NCBI RefSeq assembly: GCF_022347285.1 | Contig: NZ_JAKRND010000004.1 | Coordinates: 94,386 to 158,385 of the forward strand | DNA from: Corynebacterium sp. ACRPH | GTDB lineage: Bacteria > Actinomycetota > Actinomycetes > Mycobacteriales > Mycobacteriaceae | DNA: 64,000 nucleotides | Reading direction: 5' to 3' | In this document: one piece after another, positions 1 through 9,693 of the stretch | How the letters are laid out: every line of letters starts with the position of its first letter | Position numbering within the stretch: position 1 is the first letter of the stretch | Made by a program: the position numbers and the translations under genes | The notes under the pieces: generated by a model | The model's database searches: none | The model's input: only the letters and a program-made list of their open reading frames with translations | What the model was told of the DNA's origin: nothing

Positions 1-713
1 TGCAGGCGCTTGCCCTGGCCCTGGTTGACGGTCAGGACGGAGTACTCCCCGTCCACATCGGCAGCCTCTTTGGCCTTCTCCACCGGGTCGATGCGGGGCA
101 CGGACTTATCGCTGCCCCGCAGCGAGTCCAGCTCACCGGCAATGCGCTGCATAGTGCTCTGGACGCTGGAAACCTTATCCGGATCGACAAGTACGCGATA
201 CTGGGTACCCGGCTCCAGCAGCACCGCGCCATCGGAGCCCACCACGTTGGCGACGGTGGCGGGAACGCTGCGCAGCTCCAGGTGCTGGTTAGCGCCCAGC
301 TCCGGGTGTAGCACGGCGGGCTGCCAGCGCACGGACCAGTCATCCCCGGTGCGGGTGAGGTTCATCGACGAGTCATAGGAAAACTCCCGCCCGCCCGGCA
401 GGTCCCAGCGCATCGAATACTGCGCGGTGGCCTGGTTGTCCTGAGTATTGACGTTCTTCAGTTCCGTATGCAGGCCCTCGGCCTGCAGAGACTGCCACGC
501 CTTCTCGATGGCCTGGGTCGCCTTGTCGGGGTTATCGGTCTCCCCTCCGGCCTGCGAGGCTTCACCCGGGTTGGAAAGGGCGGCAAGGAAGGCCTGGGCG
601 GCGTCATCAGCAACATCGGGTTTCGGCGTACAAGCCGCAGCGCCCAGCACCAGGCCAGCCGTCGTGACGGCCGCGGTGATGCTCCGGCGAGGGGTCCAAG
701 AGGTGGTGCGCAT
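1..713 (-). CDS. Penicillin-binding lipoprotein, N-terminal part (runs off window)
   Basis: The minus-strand frame is open from an ATG at 713 to the window edge, giving about 237 residues. It starts with a positively charged segment, a hydrophobic stretch and LVLGAAAC, a lipobox placing the lipidated Cys near residue 28. The rest resembles the NTF2-like MecA_N domain (YSMRWDLPGG, then W-rich strands) found at the N-terminus of class B penicillin-binding proteins. The transpeptidase domain would lie outside the window. In C. glutamicum a PBP gene sits beside chrA, which supports the call. A TACTCT hexamer eight bases before the ATG, with no Shine-Dalgarno sequence, suggests a leaderless start. 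The family call is firm; the substrate and enzyme class are inferred. Confidence 0.8.
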   Translation of the reverse strand, partial: MRTTSWTPRRSITAAVTTAGLVLGAAACTPKPDVADDAAQAFLAALSNPGEASQAGGETDNPDKATQAIEKAWQSLQAEGLHTELKNVNTQDNQATAQYSMRWDLPGGREFSYDSSMNLTRTGDDWSVRWQPAVLHPELGANQHLELRSVPATVANVVGSDGAVLLEPGTQYRVLVDPDKVSSVQSTMQRIAGELDSLRGSDKSVPRIDPVEKAKEAADVDGEYSVLTVNQGQGKRL

Positions 714-733
714 AGGCACAGAGAGTAACAGGA

Positions 734-1384
734 TTAATCGATGATTCCGCGTTCCCTCGCCACGGCAACGGCAGCTGTTCTGTTTTTCACATTCAGCTTG
801 GAGAAAACGTGCGCCAAGTGGGACTTCACGGTCGCTTCGGTAAGGATCAGGTCCTTTGCAATCGCCCGGTTAGATTTACCTTGACTGGCGAGCACAAGGA
901 CCTCCTGCTCGCGATTGGTCAGCGACTCGAAGGGATTGGCCAGCCGGCCGCGGAGCTTGCCCATGATGTTCTTGTTCATCACCGTCTGCCCGCGGGCAGC
1001 CTGGCGGATGCCCTCGGCCAACTCGTCGGGGGCGCAGTCCTTGAGCAGATAGCCGACCGCGCCGGCGGAAATGGCTCCCAGGACGTCACTGTCGGTGGAA
1101 TAGTTCGTCAGGATCAGCACCTGCGGAGCGGGCTTGCGCTTGCGGATCTCGCGGGTGGCGCGCACTCCCCCGGACTCTGCACCCTCGCTGCCGGGGCCTT
1201 CCCCGAAGCGCAGATCCATGAGCACCACGTCGGGCTGTTCCTCGGCGCAGATGGCGACGGCGCGGTCGGGGTCGCCCACGGAGGCCACGATCTCCACGTC
1301 CCCCGTTCCGCGCAGCATCGCCTCGATCCCGGCGCGAACCACGGGGTGATCGTCGCAGATCAGGACACGTAGCTGGTCTGGCAC
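734..1384 (-). CDS. chrA: Response regulator of the heme-responsive two-component system (ChrA-like)
   Basis: A 216-residue NarL/FixJ-type regulator. The receiver domain has the acidic pair DD at 11-12, the phospho-acceptor Asp57 in VVLMDLRFG, and the conserved Thr/Lys region (LTNYST, LLKD). The C-terminal LuxR-type helix-turn-helix begins at SLTNREQEVLVLASQGKSNR. It lies 9 bases downstream of the histidine kinase gene on the same strand and divergent from hrtBA. The same arrangement in C. glutamicum is the ChrSA system, where phosphorylated ChrA activates the heme exporter. The family is certain; the heme role rests on synteny. Confidence 0.88.
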   Translation of the reverse strand: MPDQLRVLICDDHPVVRAGIEAMLRGTGDVEIVASVGDPDRAVAICAEEQPDVVLMDLRFGEGPGSEGAESGGVRATREIRKRKPAPQVLILTNYSTDSDVLGAISAGAVGYLLKDCAPDELAEGIRQAARGQTVMNKNIMGKLRGRLANPFESLTNREQEVLVLASQGKSNRAIAKDLILTEATVKSHLAHVFSKLNVKNRTAAVAVARERGIID

Positions 1385-1393
1385 TTCTAACTC

Positions 1394-2476
1394 CTAACGA
1401 ATCGGCACCTGGATGGATACACCACAGCCGGCGCCCGGCGAGCTTTCCACGTGCATGGTCGCGCCGATTAGGTTGGCGCGGCGCCGCACGCCCGCCAGAC
1501 CGACCGGCGAAAGGCTCATCTTGTCTGCGGCGATCTTGCTCACTAACTCTTCATCCATGCCCCGACCGTTATCCACGACGTCGAGGCTGAGAAGGTCGCT
1601 CTGGTAGGTCAAGGTGACCCGGGCGCGCGTGGCTTCCGAGTGCTTCACCACGTTGGAGACAAGGGACTGCGCGATGCGGGTGAGCTCCTGCTCCACCTTT
1701 TCGTCCAGGTCATAGGGTTCGCCCTCGACCTCGAAGCTCAAGGCCTCGCCCAGTGGGGTGCCGGAACTCACGCGCGCCAGGGCTATTGGCAGGTCGCCGC
1801 CGACCAACGGGCCGGGCTGCAGGGCGGCGATAATGCGCCGGGTTTCGGCCAGGTTGTCCTCGGCGGTGGTGCGGGCAAGGCGCAGGTCCTCCAGAACCTC
1901 CGGGTCCTCCACCCGCTTTTCTACGGCCTGCAGGATCATGTGGATGGAGCTTAGCCCTTGCGCGATGGTGTCGTGGATCTCCCCGGCCAGGCGCGTGCGT
2001 TCGCCCATTTCGCCTGCGTGGCGGCTGGCGGCCTCGCGGGCGCTGGCTTCGTCGCGTAGCTCCTTGAAGCCCACGCCGACGACGGTGGCGACCACGGCGG
2101 CGACGGTGGGGCCCAGCGCCTCGCCGCCCTGATAGACCGACAGGATGGTCACCACCGCGTTACACACGATCGCCGGCCACAGGGGCAGCACGCCGACGCA
2201 CAGGAAGAACAGCGCGAATGCCATGAAAACGGCGCTCGGGGCGACCAGCAACAGGCACGCCCAGGTGGCGATGACCAACGTGAGCCACAGCCAGGTGGGG
2301 CGCAGCCACAGGCCCATGACGTAGATGAAGCACAGGGCCACCGCGTTCCAGGACCAGCCGTCCCTGATGACGGTCACGGCCATCAGCAGGGCCATCAGCA
2401 GGTGGAGCCCCAGACCCAGGTAAGCCCAGGCGCGGTTCAGTGCAACGACTTTGTTCGACTTGGCTTTGTGCATCAT
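1394..2476 (-). CDS. chrS: Sensor histidine kinase of the heme-responsive system (ChrS-like)
   Basis: A NarX/DesK-type kinase of about 360 residues. The N-terminal half has five to six hydrophobic membrane segments with almost no extracytoplasmic loop, as expected for a kinase sensing inside the membrane. The HisKA_3 motif GEIHDTIAQG carries the phospho-acceptor His near residue 168, followed by an ATPase domain with an N-box (SNVVKHSEAT) and a G1 box (VDNGRGMD). I start it at the ATG at 2476, which has GGGAG five bases upstream. A longer reading begins with TTG at 2524 and lacks a ribosome site. It forms an operon with the adjacent regulator and is divergent from the exporter genes. Heme as the signal is inferred from C. 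glutamicum synteny. Confidence 0.86.
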   Translation of the reverse strand: MMHKAKSNKVVALNRAWAYLGLGLHLLMALLMAVTVIRDGWSWNAVALCFIYVMGLWLRPTWLWLTLVIATWACLLLVAPSAVFMAFALFFLCVGVLPLWPAIVCNAVVTILSVYQGGEALGPTVAAVVATVVGVGFKELRDEASAREAASRHAGEMGERTRLAGEIHDTIAQGLSSIHMILQAVEKRVEDPEVLEDLRLARTTAEDNLAETRRIIAALQPGPLVGGDLPIALARVSSGTPLGEALSFEVEGEPYDLDEKVEQELTRIAQSLVSNVVKHSEATRARVTLTYQSDLLSLDVVDNGRGMDEELVSKIAADKMSLSPVGLAGVRRRANLIGATMHVESSPGAGCGVSIQVPIR

Positions 2477-2613
2477 GATCGCTCCCAAGTCTAGTGGCCG
2501 AAAGGTGCTGCCCGCCTCCACCAAAAGTATGAGGCAAAGACTACTCCTTAGCCCGATGTGTTCCTTCTATAACGCGCGAAGAATAAGAACCATGCTAAGT
2601 AATAAGTCGTTAA

Positions 2614-2626
2614 CCCCGGTCCGGGG
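2614..2626. promoter_or_regulatory. Perfect inverted repeat at the start of hrtB
   Basis: CCCCGG-T-CCGGGG is a 13-base perfect inverted repeat whose GGGG lies four bases before the preferred hrtB ATG at 2631. It could be an operator in the chrS-hrtB divergent region, or a hairpin hiding the ribosome site. If translation starts at the upstream ATG (2592) it lies inside the coding sequence. No function is demonstrated. Confidence 0.4.
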
Positions 2627-2630
2627 ATTC

Positions 2631-3512
2631 ATGTTTCAAGGGATCCGCGAGCTGCGCGTATCCCGTGGCAAGACGGCGCTCATCATCACCACCGTCCTGC
2701 TCATCACCGCAATGGTCACGCTCCTGAGCTCCCTGTCGGCAGGCCTGAGCTACCAGTCCGCCTCCGCCTTGGAGCACAAGGTCGGAAGCGATCGCCAACT
2801 CGTGCTGAACGATACCGGCGGCACTGTGAACTTGAGTACTGGTTCTCTTACTGACGCCCAAGTCAGCGAGGTCAAGAGCCGTGGCGGAGAGGTCGTCACG
2901 ATGGCCCGCTCGAAGGATGAGGAGGGTCAGGCCTTCATCGCAATGTCCGACAACGGCCACAAGCCCAGCGAGGACCTCTACCTCGAGCACCAGCCCATCC
3001 ATTGGATGAGCACCGGCGAGGTGGAGAACCTGCCCGGAGCCTCCACCTTCGGCGTGGTTGCCGAGGATGCCAAACCGATAGACGGCGCAGTCATGCTGAA
3101 GGGCAAGAACGCCCTGGATGCCAGTGCCTCCTACAAGGGCGAGCAGTCCTCCCTGAACCTCATGATCGTCCTCCTCTACGTAATCTCCGCTCTGGTGCTG
3201 GGAGCGTTCTTCACCGTGTGGACGATGCAGCGCCTGCGCGGCGTGGCCATCACCGTGGCACTCGGCGGCACGCGCTCGAGCATCTTGAGCGACGCGGTCG
3301 GGCAGGCTCTGGTCGTGCTCTTCGTTGGCATTGCCGCGGGCACACTGCTCACCGTCGGCGTCGGCGGATTCATGGAAGGCATCCCCATGGAGGTCGCCGC
3401 CAACACCACCCTCGTCCCGGCCGCCATCCTGTTGGCCGCAGGCCTGCTCGGCGCCGGCCTGTCCATCATCCCCGTAATGAAGGTCGATCCGCGAAAGGCA
3501 ATGAACTCATGA
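2631..3512 (+). CDS. hrtB: Heme ABC exporter permease (HrtB-like, FtsX fold)
   Basis: About 293 residues with the MacB/FtsX topology: one membrane helix near the N-terminus (ALIITTVLLITAMVTLL), a soluble extracytoplasmic region of about 150 residues, then three C-terminal helices (LMIVLLYVISALVLG, VVLFVGIAAGTLLTVG, AAILLAAGLLGAGLS). With the ATPase it would pump excess heme out of the membrane. I chose the ATG at 2631 because MFQGIRELR matches the usual start of HrtB proteins; an in-frame ATG at 2592 would add 13 residues. Its stop overlaps the hrtA start (ATGA), so translation is coupled. Location opposite chrSA supports the heme role. Confidence 0.85.
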   Translation: MFQGIRELRVSRGKTALIITTVLLITAMVTLLSSLSAGLSYQSASALEHKVGSDRQLVLNDTGGTVNLSTGSLTDAQVSEVKSRGGEVVTMARSKDEEGQAFIAMSDNGHKPSEDLYLEHQPIHWMSTGEVENLPGASTFGVVAEDAKPIDGAVMLKGKNALDASASYKGEQSSLNLMIVLLYVISALVLGAFFTVWTMQRLRGVAITVALGGTRSSILSDAVGQALVVLFVGIAAGTLLTVGVGGFMEGIPMEVAANTTLVPAAILLAAGLLGAGLSIIPVMKVDPRKAMNS

Positions 3513-4231
3513 TTTTCCCAGCACTCGAAGTAAAGAACATTTCCCTCGAGATCACCGACGGAACCACCAAGCGCAACCTGCTGACGGACGTCAGCTTCAA
3601 CGTGGACCCCGGCGAGGTCGTCGGCATCACCGGCCCCTCCGGTTCCGGTAAGTCCACCCTGCTGTCCATCATCGGCTGCCTGGAAACCGCCACCTCCGGC
3701 TCCGCCACCCTGCACGGCGCGGACACCCTGGAGCTCGGCACCGTCTCCGACCGCCAGGCCGCGGAGATTCGCCGCCGCCACCTGGGCATCGTGTTCCAGC
3801 AGCCGAACCTGCTGCCGGCACTGACGGCCAAGGAGCAGCTCATGGTGATGAGCCGCCTGGATAAGCCATTCGGCATCAGCGGCAAGGCGTGGCGTCAACA
3901 AGAAGAGAAGGCCGAGCGCCTGCTCGAGGAAGTGGGCCTGGAAGGGCGAGAGGACGCGAAGGTCTCCGAGCTCTCTGGCGGCCAGCAGGCGCGCGTGAAC
4001 CTGGCGCGCGCCCTGATGAACGACCCGGCGCTGCTGCTGGTGGACGAGCCGACCGCGGCGCTGGACACCGCCAACGCGCAGCGCGTCACCGAGCTGATCG
4101 TGGACCTAGCACGCGAGCGCAACACGCCAGTGCTGTACGTCTCCCACGATCAGAAGCAGCTGGCCACGCTGGACCGCCGCATCGAGCTGGTCGACGGCAA
4201 GGCCAGCGAAGTAGAGATGGCGACTACTTAG
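3509..4231 (+). CDS. hrtA: Heme ABC exporter ATPase (HrtA-like)
   Basis: A 240-residue ABC ATPase of the LolD/MacB class. Walker [10 protein letters not shown] is at residues 42-50, followed by a Q-loop (IVFQQPNL), signature LSGGQQARV, Walker [10 protein letters not shown] and switch His in YVSHD. It is coupled to hrtB by the four-base ATGA overlap. Its 3' end overlaps the convergent ispG stop by eight bases, so the two transcripts must run into each other. Heme as substrate is inferred from the permease and the neighbouring two-component system. Confidence 0.88.
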   Translation: MIFPALEVKNISLEITDGTTKRNLLTDVSFNVDPGEVVGITGPSGSGKSTLLSIIGCLETATSGSATLHGADTLELGTVSDRQAAEIRRRHLGIVFQQPNLLPALTAKEQLMVMSRLDKPFGISGKAWRQQEEKAERLLEEVGLEGREDAKVSELSGGQQARVNLARALMNDPALLLVDEPTAALDTANAQRVTELIVDLARERNTPVLYVSHDQKQLATLDRRIELVDGKASEVEMATT

Positions 4232-5384
4232 TCACCCGCACCTCGGCCTTCTGGCCCTCGACGGCCTCCAGGCCCTCCTCCTCGGCGATGCGCATAGCTT
4301 CCTCGATGAGCGTTTCCACAATCTGGTCCTCCGGCACGGTCTTAATGACCTCGCCCTTGACGAAAATCTGGCCCTTGCCGTTGCCGGAGGCCACGCCAAG
4401 GTCTGCATCGCGGGCCTCGCCCGGGCCATTCACCACACAACCCATGACGGCCACGCGCAGCGGGAACTCCATGCCCTCCAGGCCCGCAGTGACCTCGTCG
4501 GCCAGCTTGTACACATCCACCTGCGCGCGACCACAGGAGGGGCAAGACACGATCTCGAGCTTGCGGGGGCGCAGGTTCAGCGACTGCAGGATCTGGTCGC
4601 CGACCTTGATCTCCTCCACCGGATCGGCGGACAGGGACACGCGGATCGTGTCGCCGATGCCCTCGGCCAGCAGGGCGCCAAAAGCCACAGAGGACTTGAT
4701 GGTGCCCTGGAAGGCCGGGCCGGCCTCCGTGACACCCAGGTGAAGCGGGTAATCCGACTGGGCGGCGAGCTGACGGTAGGCTTCCACCATTACGACCGGG
4801 TCGTTGTGCTTCACGGAGATAGCGATGTCGCCGTAGCCGTGCTCCTCGAAAAGACTGGCCTCCCACAGCGCGGACTCAACCAGCGCCTCGGGCGTAGCCT
4901 TGCCGTACTTTTCCATGATGCGCTTATCCAGCGAACCGGCATTGACGCCAATACGGATCGGAATGCCTGCATCCCCGGCAGCCTTCGCAACTTCCTTGAC
5001 TCGGCCGTCGAACTCCTTGATGTTGCCGGGGTTTACGCGCACCGCCGCACAGCCGGCGTCGATGGCGCTGAAGATGTACTTCGGCTGGAAGTGAATGTCC
5101 GCGATCACCGGGATCGGGGACTTCGCGGCGATCGCGGGCAGGGCCTCGGCATCCACCGTCTTCGGGCAGGCCACGCGGACAATGTCGCAGCCGGAGGCGG
5201 TCAGCTGGGCGATCTGCTGCAGCGTCGCATTAACATCGTGCGTCTTCGTGGTGGTCATCGACTGCACCGAAATCGGGTGGTCACTACCGACCCCTACCCC
5301 GCCGACCATTAGTTGGCGGGTCTTGCGCCGCGGGGCCAGCACCGGAGGCGGACCGTCGGGGATACCCAGGGAAATACCAGACAT
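4224..5384 (-). CDS. ispG: 4-hydroxy-3-methylbut-2-enyl diphosphate synthase
   Basis: IspG (GcpE) converts methylerythritol cyclodiphosphate to HMBPP in the non-mevalonate isoprenoid pathway. The protein is about 386 residues with the typical TIM-barrel start ([27 protein letters not shown]) and a C-terminal iron-sulfur domain whose cluster ligands lie in SCPSCGR and [12 protein letters not shown] start at the ATG at 5384, because MSGISLG fits the family; a TTG four codons upstream is possible. It is followed at a distance by rip1 and dxr, giving the common actinobacterial ispG-rip1-dxr cluster. Confidence 0.95.
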   Translation of the reverse strand: MSGISLGIPDGPPPVLAPRRKTRQLMVGGVGVGSDHPISVQSMTTTKTHDVNATLQQIAQLTASGCDIVRVACPKTVDAEALPAIAAKSPIPVIADIHFQPKYIFSAIDAGCAAVRVNPGNIKEFDGRVKEVAKAAGDAGIPIRIGVNAGSLDKRIMEKYGKATPEALVESALWEASLFEEHGYGDIAISVKHNDPVVMVEAYRQLAAQSDYPLHLGVTEAGPAFQGTIKSSVAFGALLAEGIGDTIRVSLSADPVEEIKVGDQILQSLNLRPRKLEIVSCPSCGRAQVDVYKLADEVTAGLEGMEFPLRVAVMGCVVNGPGEARDADLGVASGNGKGQIFVKGEVIKTVPEDQIVETLIEEAMRIAEEEGLEAVEGQKAEVRVTK

Positions 5385-5475
5385 GTACGAAGACAACCTT
5401 TCAGTCGTGAATGCCGTTCAAACTCCCACCAATTCTACGCGCCGTTCGGCGGGCGCAGAGGTGGGCGTCAACTAA

Positions 5476-6720
5476 CTAGAAAATACGGATCGGGTTAACC
5501 ACATCGGCAACGATTACGATAATGCCGAACACCAGCAGTACCGCCGTGGCCGCGTACGTCAGTGGCATCAACTTCGTGTAGTCGGCGGGGCCGCCGGGCT
5601 GCTTGCCGCGCAGGCGGCGGAAGAAGTCGCGGATCTTTTCGTAGATCACCACGGCGATGTGCCCGCCGTCCAGTGGTGGCAGCGGCACCAGATTGAAGGC
5701 GGCCAGGAAGAGGTTCAGGCTCGCCAGAGTCATGAGGAAGCTCATCCACTGCTGGTACTGCACCAGCTCGCCGCCGACGCGGGAGGCGCCGACCACGCTC
5801 ATCGGGGAATCGTCCTCGCGGTTGCCGCCGAAGATGGACTCGACCACGCCCGGCACGCGCTGCGGCAGGGCGATCAGGCCGTGGAACGTGTCGTTGACCA
5901 TGCCACCGGTGAAGGATAGCGTGCCACCCACCGCGCTGGCGGGGTTGTACTGGTTGATCACGAGCTCCGGGCGCTTGGCGCGGATGCCGACGGCGCCGGA
6001 GGTCATGGTGTTGCCGGCGCTGTTCAACCGTTCGACCAGCTCGATCTGCAGGTCGAGGTTCTTGTGCTGACCGTTGCGGTCCACGACTGCCGGGACCGTG
6101 ATGCGGTCGCCGACCTGCTTGCCATCGTCGGCGGCGCGCTCGGCCTCGGCGGCGATGGCCTTGGTGAACTCCCGGAAGTCCTCTGTCTCTTCGCCGTTGA
6201 CGGAGAGGAAGGTATCGCCGGTCTGGACGCCAGATTCCGCCGCGGGACCGTCGCCCGTACACTTGGCGAGCGTGCCGTCCGAATTTTGCTTCGCCGGTGC
6301 ACACTGGGTGGATTCGACGGTGGGAGTAAAGACCACGTTGCGGTCCGGCAGCCCCCAGGCCAGCGCCACCCCGTAGAGGATGCCGAGCGCGAGCAGGATA
6401 TTCATGATGATGCCGCCGAGCATCACGAAGATGCGCCGGTACGCCGGCTTGTCGTACATGGCGTACGGGCACTCCTCGTCGGTCATATCGTCCAGCTTCG
6501 TCATGCCGGCGATGTCGCAAAAGCCACCGAGAGGCACTCCCTTCAGGCCGTACTCGGTGTGGCCCTTGCGGAAGCTAAAGATTGTCGGGCCGAAGCCAAT
6601 GAAGTAGCGCCGCACGCGCATGCCGGACATGCGGGCGGCAATCAGGTGCCCCGCCTCGTGCAGGGCGATGGATAGGGCGATGCCTAGGGCGAAGAGAAGG
6701 ATCCCTAGTCCGAAAGCCAC
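5476..6720 (-). CDS. rip1: Site-2 intramembrane metalloprotease (Rip1/RseP family)
   Basis: A 414-residue zinc protease that cuts proteins within the membrane, usually anti-sigma factors or other regulators. The catalytic motif HEAGH is at residues 21-25 in the first membrane helix, and the third zinc ligand lies in the C-terminal motif [15 protein letters not shown] domain sits between them ([19 protein letters not shown]). The start is a GTG that overlaps the 3' end of dxr by 16 bases, so the two are probably co-translated. Substrates cannot be told from the sequence; in mycobacteria the homologue releases several sigma factors. Confidence 0.92.
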   Translation of the reverse strand: MAFGLGILLFALGIALSIALHEAGHLIAARMSGMRVRRYFIGFGPTIFSFRKGHTEYGLKGVPLGGFCDIAGMTKLDDMTDEECPYAMYDKPAYRRIFVMLGGIIMNILLALGILYGVALAWGLPDRNVVFTPTVESTQCAPAKQNSDGTLAKCTGDGPAAESGVQTGDTFLSVNGEETEDFREFTKAIAAEAERAADDGKQVGDRITVPAVVDRNGQHKNLDLQIELVERLNSAGNTMTSGAVGIRAKRPELVINQYNPASAVGGTLSFTGGMVNDTFHGLIALPQRVPGVVESIFGGNREDDSPMSVVGASRVGGELVQYQQWMSFLMTLASLNLFLAAFNLVPLPPLDGGHIAVVIYEKIRDFFRRLRGKQPGGPADYTKLMPLTYAATAVLLVFGIIVIVADVVNPIRIF

Positions 6721-7886
6721 GTGGCCATCCTTTCGTGCGCCTTGGCTCGGGCTTCGCGCTCTGCCGCCAGCACATCTTCGAGTTCGTTAGGTTCGGCGGA
6801 CAGGTGCTGACAGGTCTCCATGGTTGCCGCAACCGTGTCCACAATCCGGGGGAAGCTCAGCCGGCCGTTGAGGAACTCGACGGCTGCTTCCTCGTTCGCA
6901 GCATTATAAACCGCGGGCATCGTCCCGCCGGCAGTGACCGCCTGGCGTGCCAGGATTACGGCCGGGAAGACCTCGTCGTCCAAGGGCTCGAAGTGCCAGT
7001 CGGTTGCCTGGGAAAAGTCCAGCTTGGGCTGAGCATCCGCGATGCGGTCGGGCCAGCCGAGGGCCAGGGAGATCGGCAGCTTCATCGACGGCGGAGAGGC
7101 CTGGGCGATCGTCGCCCCGTCGATGAAGGTGACCATGGAGTGGACGATCGACTGCGGGTGGACGGTCACGTCGATCTTCTCGGCGGGAATGCCGAATAGC
7201 AGGCTGGCCTCGATCAGCTCCAGGCCCTTGTTGACCATCGTCGCGGAGTTAAGGGTGTTCATCTGCCCCATCGACCAGGTCGGGTGGTTTGCGGCCTGCA
7301 GCGGGGTGACGTCCTCCAGCTGGGCGCGCGTGTAGCCGCGGAACGGCCCGCCCGAGGCGGTGAGCACCAGCGAGTCGACCTCGTCCACCCGCCCGGAGCG
7401 CAGGCATTGCGCCATCGCGGAGTGCTCGGAATCCACGGGGATCAGCTGCCCTTCGTCCGCCGCCTTCAGAACCAGCTGGCCGCCTGCGACGAGGGATTCC
7501 TTATTCGCCAGCGCCAGCTTCGCCTTGGTGCCCAGAGTCGCCAGGGTCGCATCAAGGCCCAGAGAGCCGACCAGGGCGTTCAGAATGACGTCGCCCTCCC
7601 CCAGCTCCGGACCGATGGCCTCGACCAGCTCGCGGGCAGAATCCTTGCCCCGGATGCAGTGGGCGCCGAACTCCCCGTCCAGCCACTCCGCCGTGTGCTC
7701 GGAGGCCACCGCCACGCGCGCGAGGTCCAGCCCGAAGTCGCGGACCTGCTGGGCCAGCACCTCCGGCTTGGAGCCGTGCGCGGAAATGCCAACTAGCTCG
7801 AAGCGCTCTGGGTTATCCGCCATCACCTCCAGTGCTTGGGTGCCGATGGATCCGGTGCTGCCTAGGACTACTACTCGCGTTTTCAC
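6705..7886 (-). CDS. dxr: 1-deoxy-D-xylulose 5-phosphate reductoisomerase
   Basis: Dxr makes methylerythritol 4-phosphate from DXP with NADPH, the committed step of the MEP isoprenoid pathway. The 393-residue protein has the nucleotide motif [10 protein letters not shown] near the N-terminus, the catalytic segment [10 protein letters not shown] and [15 protein letters not shown] for substrate and metal binding. I start it at the GTG at 7886, since [13 protein letters not shown] is the family start; a longer frame to 7931 adds residues unlike the family. There is no ribosome site, but a TAGAAT hexamer ends seven bases upstream, so the mRNA is probably leaderless. Confidence 0.95.
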   Translation of the reverse strand: MKTRVVVLGSTGSIGTQALEVMADNPERFELVGISAHGSKPEVLAQQVRDFGLDLARVAVASEHTAEWLDGEFGAHCIRGKDSARELVEAIGPELGEGDVILNALVGSLGLDATLATLGTKAKLALANKESLVAGGQLVLKAADEGQLIPVDSEHSAMAQCLRSGRVDEVDSLVLTASGGPFRGYTRAQLEDVTPLQAANHPTWSMGQMNTLNSATMVNKGLELIEASLLFGIPAEKIDVTVHPQSIVHSMVTFIDGATIAQASPPSMKLPISLALGWPDRIADAQPKLDFSQATDWHFEPLDDEVFPAVILARQAVTAGGTMPAVYNAANEEAAVEFLNGRLSFPRIVDTVAATMETCQHLSAEPNELEDVLAAEREARAKAHERMATWLSD

Positions 7887-7893
7887 GCGGTCT

Positions 7894-7899
7894 ATTCTA
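7894..7899 (-). promoter_or_regulatory. -10 element of dxr, probable leaderless promoter
   Basis: On the minus strand TAGAAT is separated by seven bases from the dxr GTG. This puts the transcription start at or next to the start codon, as is common in corynebacteria. The same hexamer and spacing occur before tex (TAGAAT, seven bases before the ATG at 24154). Confidence 0.6.
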
Positions 7900-7900
7900 T

Positions 7901-7921
7901 TTCTTTTCTTGGTGACGCCCC
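7901..7921 (-). repeat. Dispersed GGCGTCAC-A/G-rich motif, copy 1
   Basis: Minus strand reads GGGGCGTCACCAAGAAAAG just upstream of the dxr promoter. It is one of ten similar copies in the window. Confidence 0.6.
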
Positions 7922-8038
7922 GTCTCCCCACCTAAATTGGGTATTTTCCTGCCCATGCCTGGGCGCGGATAGGGACAATCTCGTCCCAATGTGTCAAAAT
8001 AGCGGGGATAGAATTTTTTTGACTTTCAGGAGGAAACG

Positions 8039-8440
8039 GTGGCGCAACACTCTAAGGAAGCTGAAGTTTACAACGGCGTATCCACTGCGGACGTTCCGTC
8101 TGCGGCCTGGGGCTGGAGCGAGCTTCCGCGTCGCGGAATCATTACCGCCGGTGTCATCGGCGGCCTGTTCTTGCTGGGCATGCTGTTCGGCAACCACAAG
8201 GGCAACGTTGAGAATATTTGGCTGATCGTGTTGGCAGTCGTGGTCTTCCTCGGCGTTGGTCTGTGGGTGGCCCGCCCGACTTTCAAGCAGCGCACGACCG
8301 TTACCGCTCGCAACAAGCCCGAGGGCCATGTGGAGCCGGTGTGGTCCGCTGACCAGCTGAACCTGACGGGTGCTTACGCCGACCTGAGCGACGATGAGCT
8401 GCGTAGCCAGAACATCGACCCGGCTACGCTGAACCGCTAA
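8039..8440 (+). CDS. DUF2631 membrane protein
   Basis: A 133-residue protein starting at GTG with a strong AGGAGG ribosome site six bases upstream. Two membrane helices (GIITAGVIGGLFLLGMLFG and IWLIVLAVVVFLGVGLWVA) are separated by a short charged turn, and a hydrophilic tail ends NIDPATLNR. The composition and length match the actinobacterial DUF2631 family, which has no known function and is often found near dxr and rip1. It is transcribed opposite to dxr and ends before a terminator shared with rlmN. Confidence 0.75.
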   Translation: MAQHSKEAEVYNGVSTADVPSAAWGWSELPRRGIITAGVIGGLFLLGMLFGNHKGNVENIWLIVLAVVVFLGVGLWVARPTFKQRTTVTARNKPEGHVEPVWSADQLNLTGAYADLSDDELRSQNIDPATLNR

Positions 8441-8486
8441 CTCTGACCGGCTAGTTTCTAGTTTATAGCCCCAAGAATTTTTTAAC

Positions 8487-8520
8487 TGCGCAGGCTCTTT
8501 TAGGGTCTGCGCATTTTATT
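8487..8520 (+). terminator. Intrinsic terminator after the DUF2631 gene
   Basis: TGCGCAG and CTGCGCA form a seven-base-pair stem around a 13-base loop, followed by TTTTATT. The U-tract reaches the 3' end of the convergent rlmN gene. Before it lies a tandem CTAGTTT-CTAGTTT (8451-8464). Confidence 0.75.
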
Positions 8521-9616
8521 ATCGTTCTTCTGCCGCCAGCTGACCACAGGCAGCCGCGATCTCCTGCCCCTTGGTATCACGCACAGTGCAGGGCACCCCC
8601 TGGGCTTCCACGCGGCGGACGAACTCGTCCTGCCGGTCCTTCGGGGAGGCATCCCACTTGGAGCCGGGCGTGGGGTTCAGCGGAATCAGATTGACGTGCA
8701 CCTTCGTGCCCAGCGCCCCGCGTAGCTTCTTCCCCAGCAGATCCGCGCGCCACGGCTGGTCGTTCATGTCGCGAATCAGGGCGTACTCAATGGAAACACG
8801 CCGGCCGGAGGTATCCGCGTAGTAGCGCGCGGCATCCAGCACCTCCTCCACCGACCAGCGGTTGTTCACGGGGACGAGCTCGTCGCGCAGCTCATCGTCC
8901 GGAGTGTGCAGGGAAACCGCCAGGCGAACCTTCATCTCCTCGTCCGCCAGCTTGCGGATCGCCGGGGCCAGGCCGACCGTCGACACGGTGATGTTGCGCT
9001 GGGAAATGCCGAAGCCATCCGGCGCGGGCGCGGACACCTTGCGGATGGTGTCCACCACGCGCTTGTAGTTGGCCAGCGGCTCCCCCATGCCCATGAACAC
9101 GATGTTGGACAGGCGACCGCCCTCCTCCTGCATCGTGCTTGCAGCCGCGCGGGCCTGCTCCACCATCTCGCCGACGGAGAGGTTGCGATCCAAGCCACCC
9201 TGGCCTGTCGCGCAGAACGGGCAAGCCATGCCGCAGCCCGCCTGGGAGGAAATGCACAACGTGGCGCGCCCCGGGTAGCGCATCAGCACACTCTCCAGCA
9301 TCGTGCCATCGTGCAATCGCCACAGCGTCTTACGCGTCTCCCCGTCGTCGGCCTCCATGTTGCGCATGGGGTGCATCAGCTCGGGGAATAGAGCTTCCTT
9401 CACCGACGCGCGCTTAGACTCGGGCAGGTCCGTCATCTCCATCGGGTCGCCCTGCAAGCGACCGTAGTATTGACGCCGAATCTGATCCGCCCGGAACTTC
9501 GGCAGACCGAGCTCCTGCACACGCTCCTTGAGCGTCTCCTCATCGAGATCTGCCATGTGTACCGGCGGCATACCCCTTTTGGGTGCTGCGAACTGAAGTT
9601 TTACTGGTGTAGCCAT
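8519..9616 (-). CDS. rlmN: Dual-specificity 23S rRNA/tRNA adenine-C2 methyltransferase
   Basis: RlmN is a radical-SAM enzyme that methylates A2503 of 23S rRNA and A37 of some tRNAs. The radical SAM cluster motif is CGMACPFC, and the conserved Cys that forms the covalent intermediate lies near the C-terminus in AAACGQL. I start it at the ATG at 9616 (365 residues, [20 protein letters not shown]), because the upstream 20 codons look non-coding and the family begins here. It converges on the DUF2631 gene and is divergent from the LapA-domain gene. Confidence 0.93.
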   Translation of the reverse strand: MATPVKLQFAAPKRGMPPVHMADLDEETLKERVQELGLPKFRADQIRRQYYGRLQGDPMEMTDLPESKRASVKEALFPELMHPMRNMEADDGETRKTLWRLHDGTMLESVLMRYPGRATLCISSQAGCGMACPFCATGQGGLDRNLSVGEMVEQARAAASTMQEEGGRLSNIVFMGMGEPLANYKRVVDTIRKVSAPAPDGFGISQRNITVSTVGLAPAIRKLADEEMKVRLAVSLHTPDDELRDELVPVNNRWSVEEVLDAARYYADTSGRRVSIEYALIRDMNDQPWRADLLGKKLRGALGTKVHVNLIPLNPTPGSKWDASPKDRQDEFVRRVEAQGVPCTVRDTKGQEIAAACGQLAAEER

Positions 9617-9693
9617 GATGCGCCCATTATTGCACGTAACGGGGGTAACCCTCACATTGCAAAAATCTGAACCCAACCAGGTTATGCCGTTGA

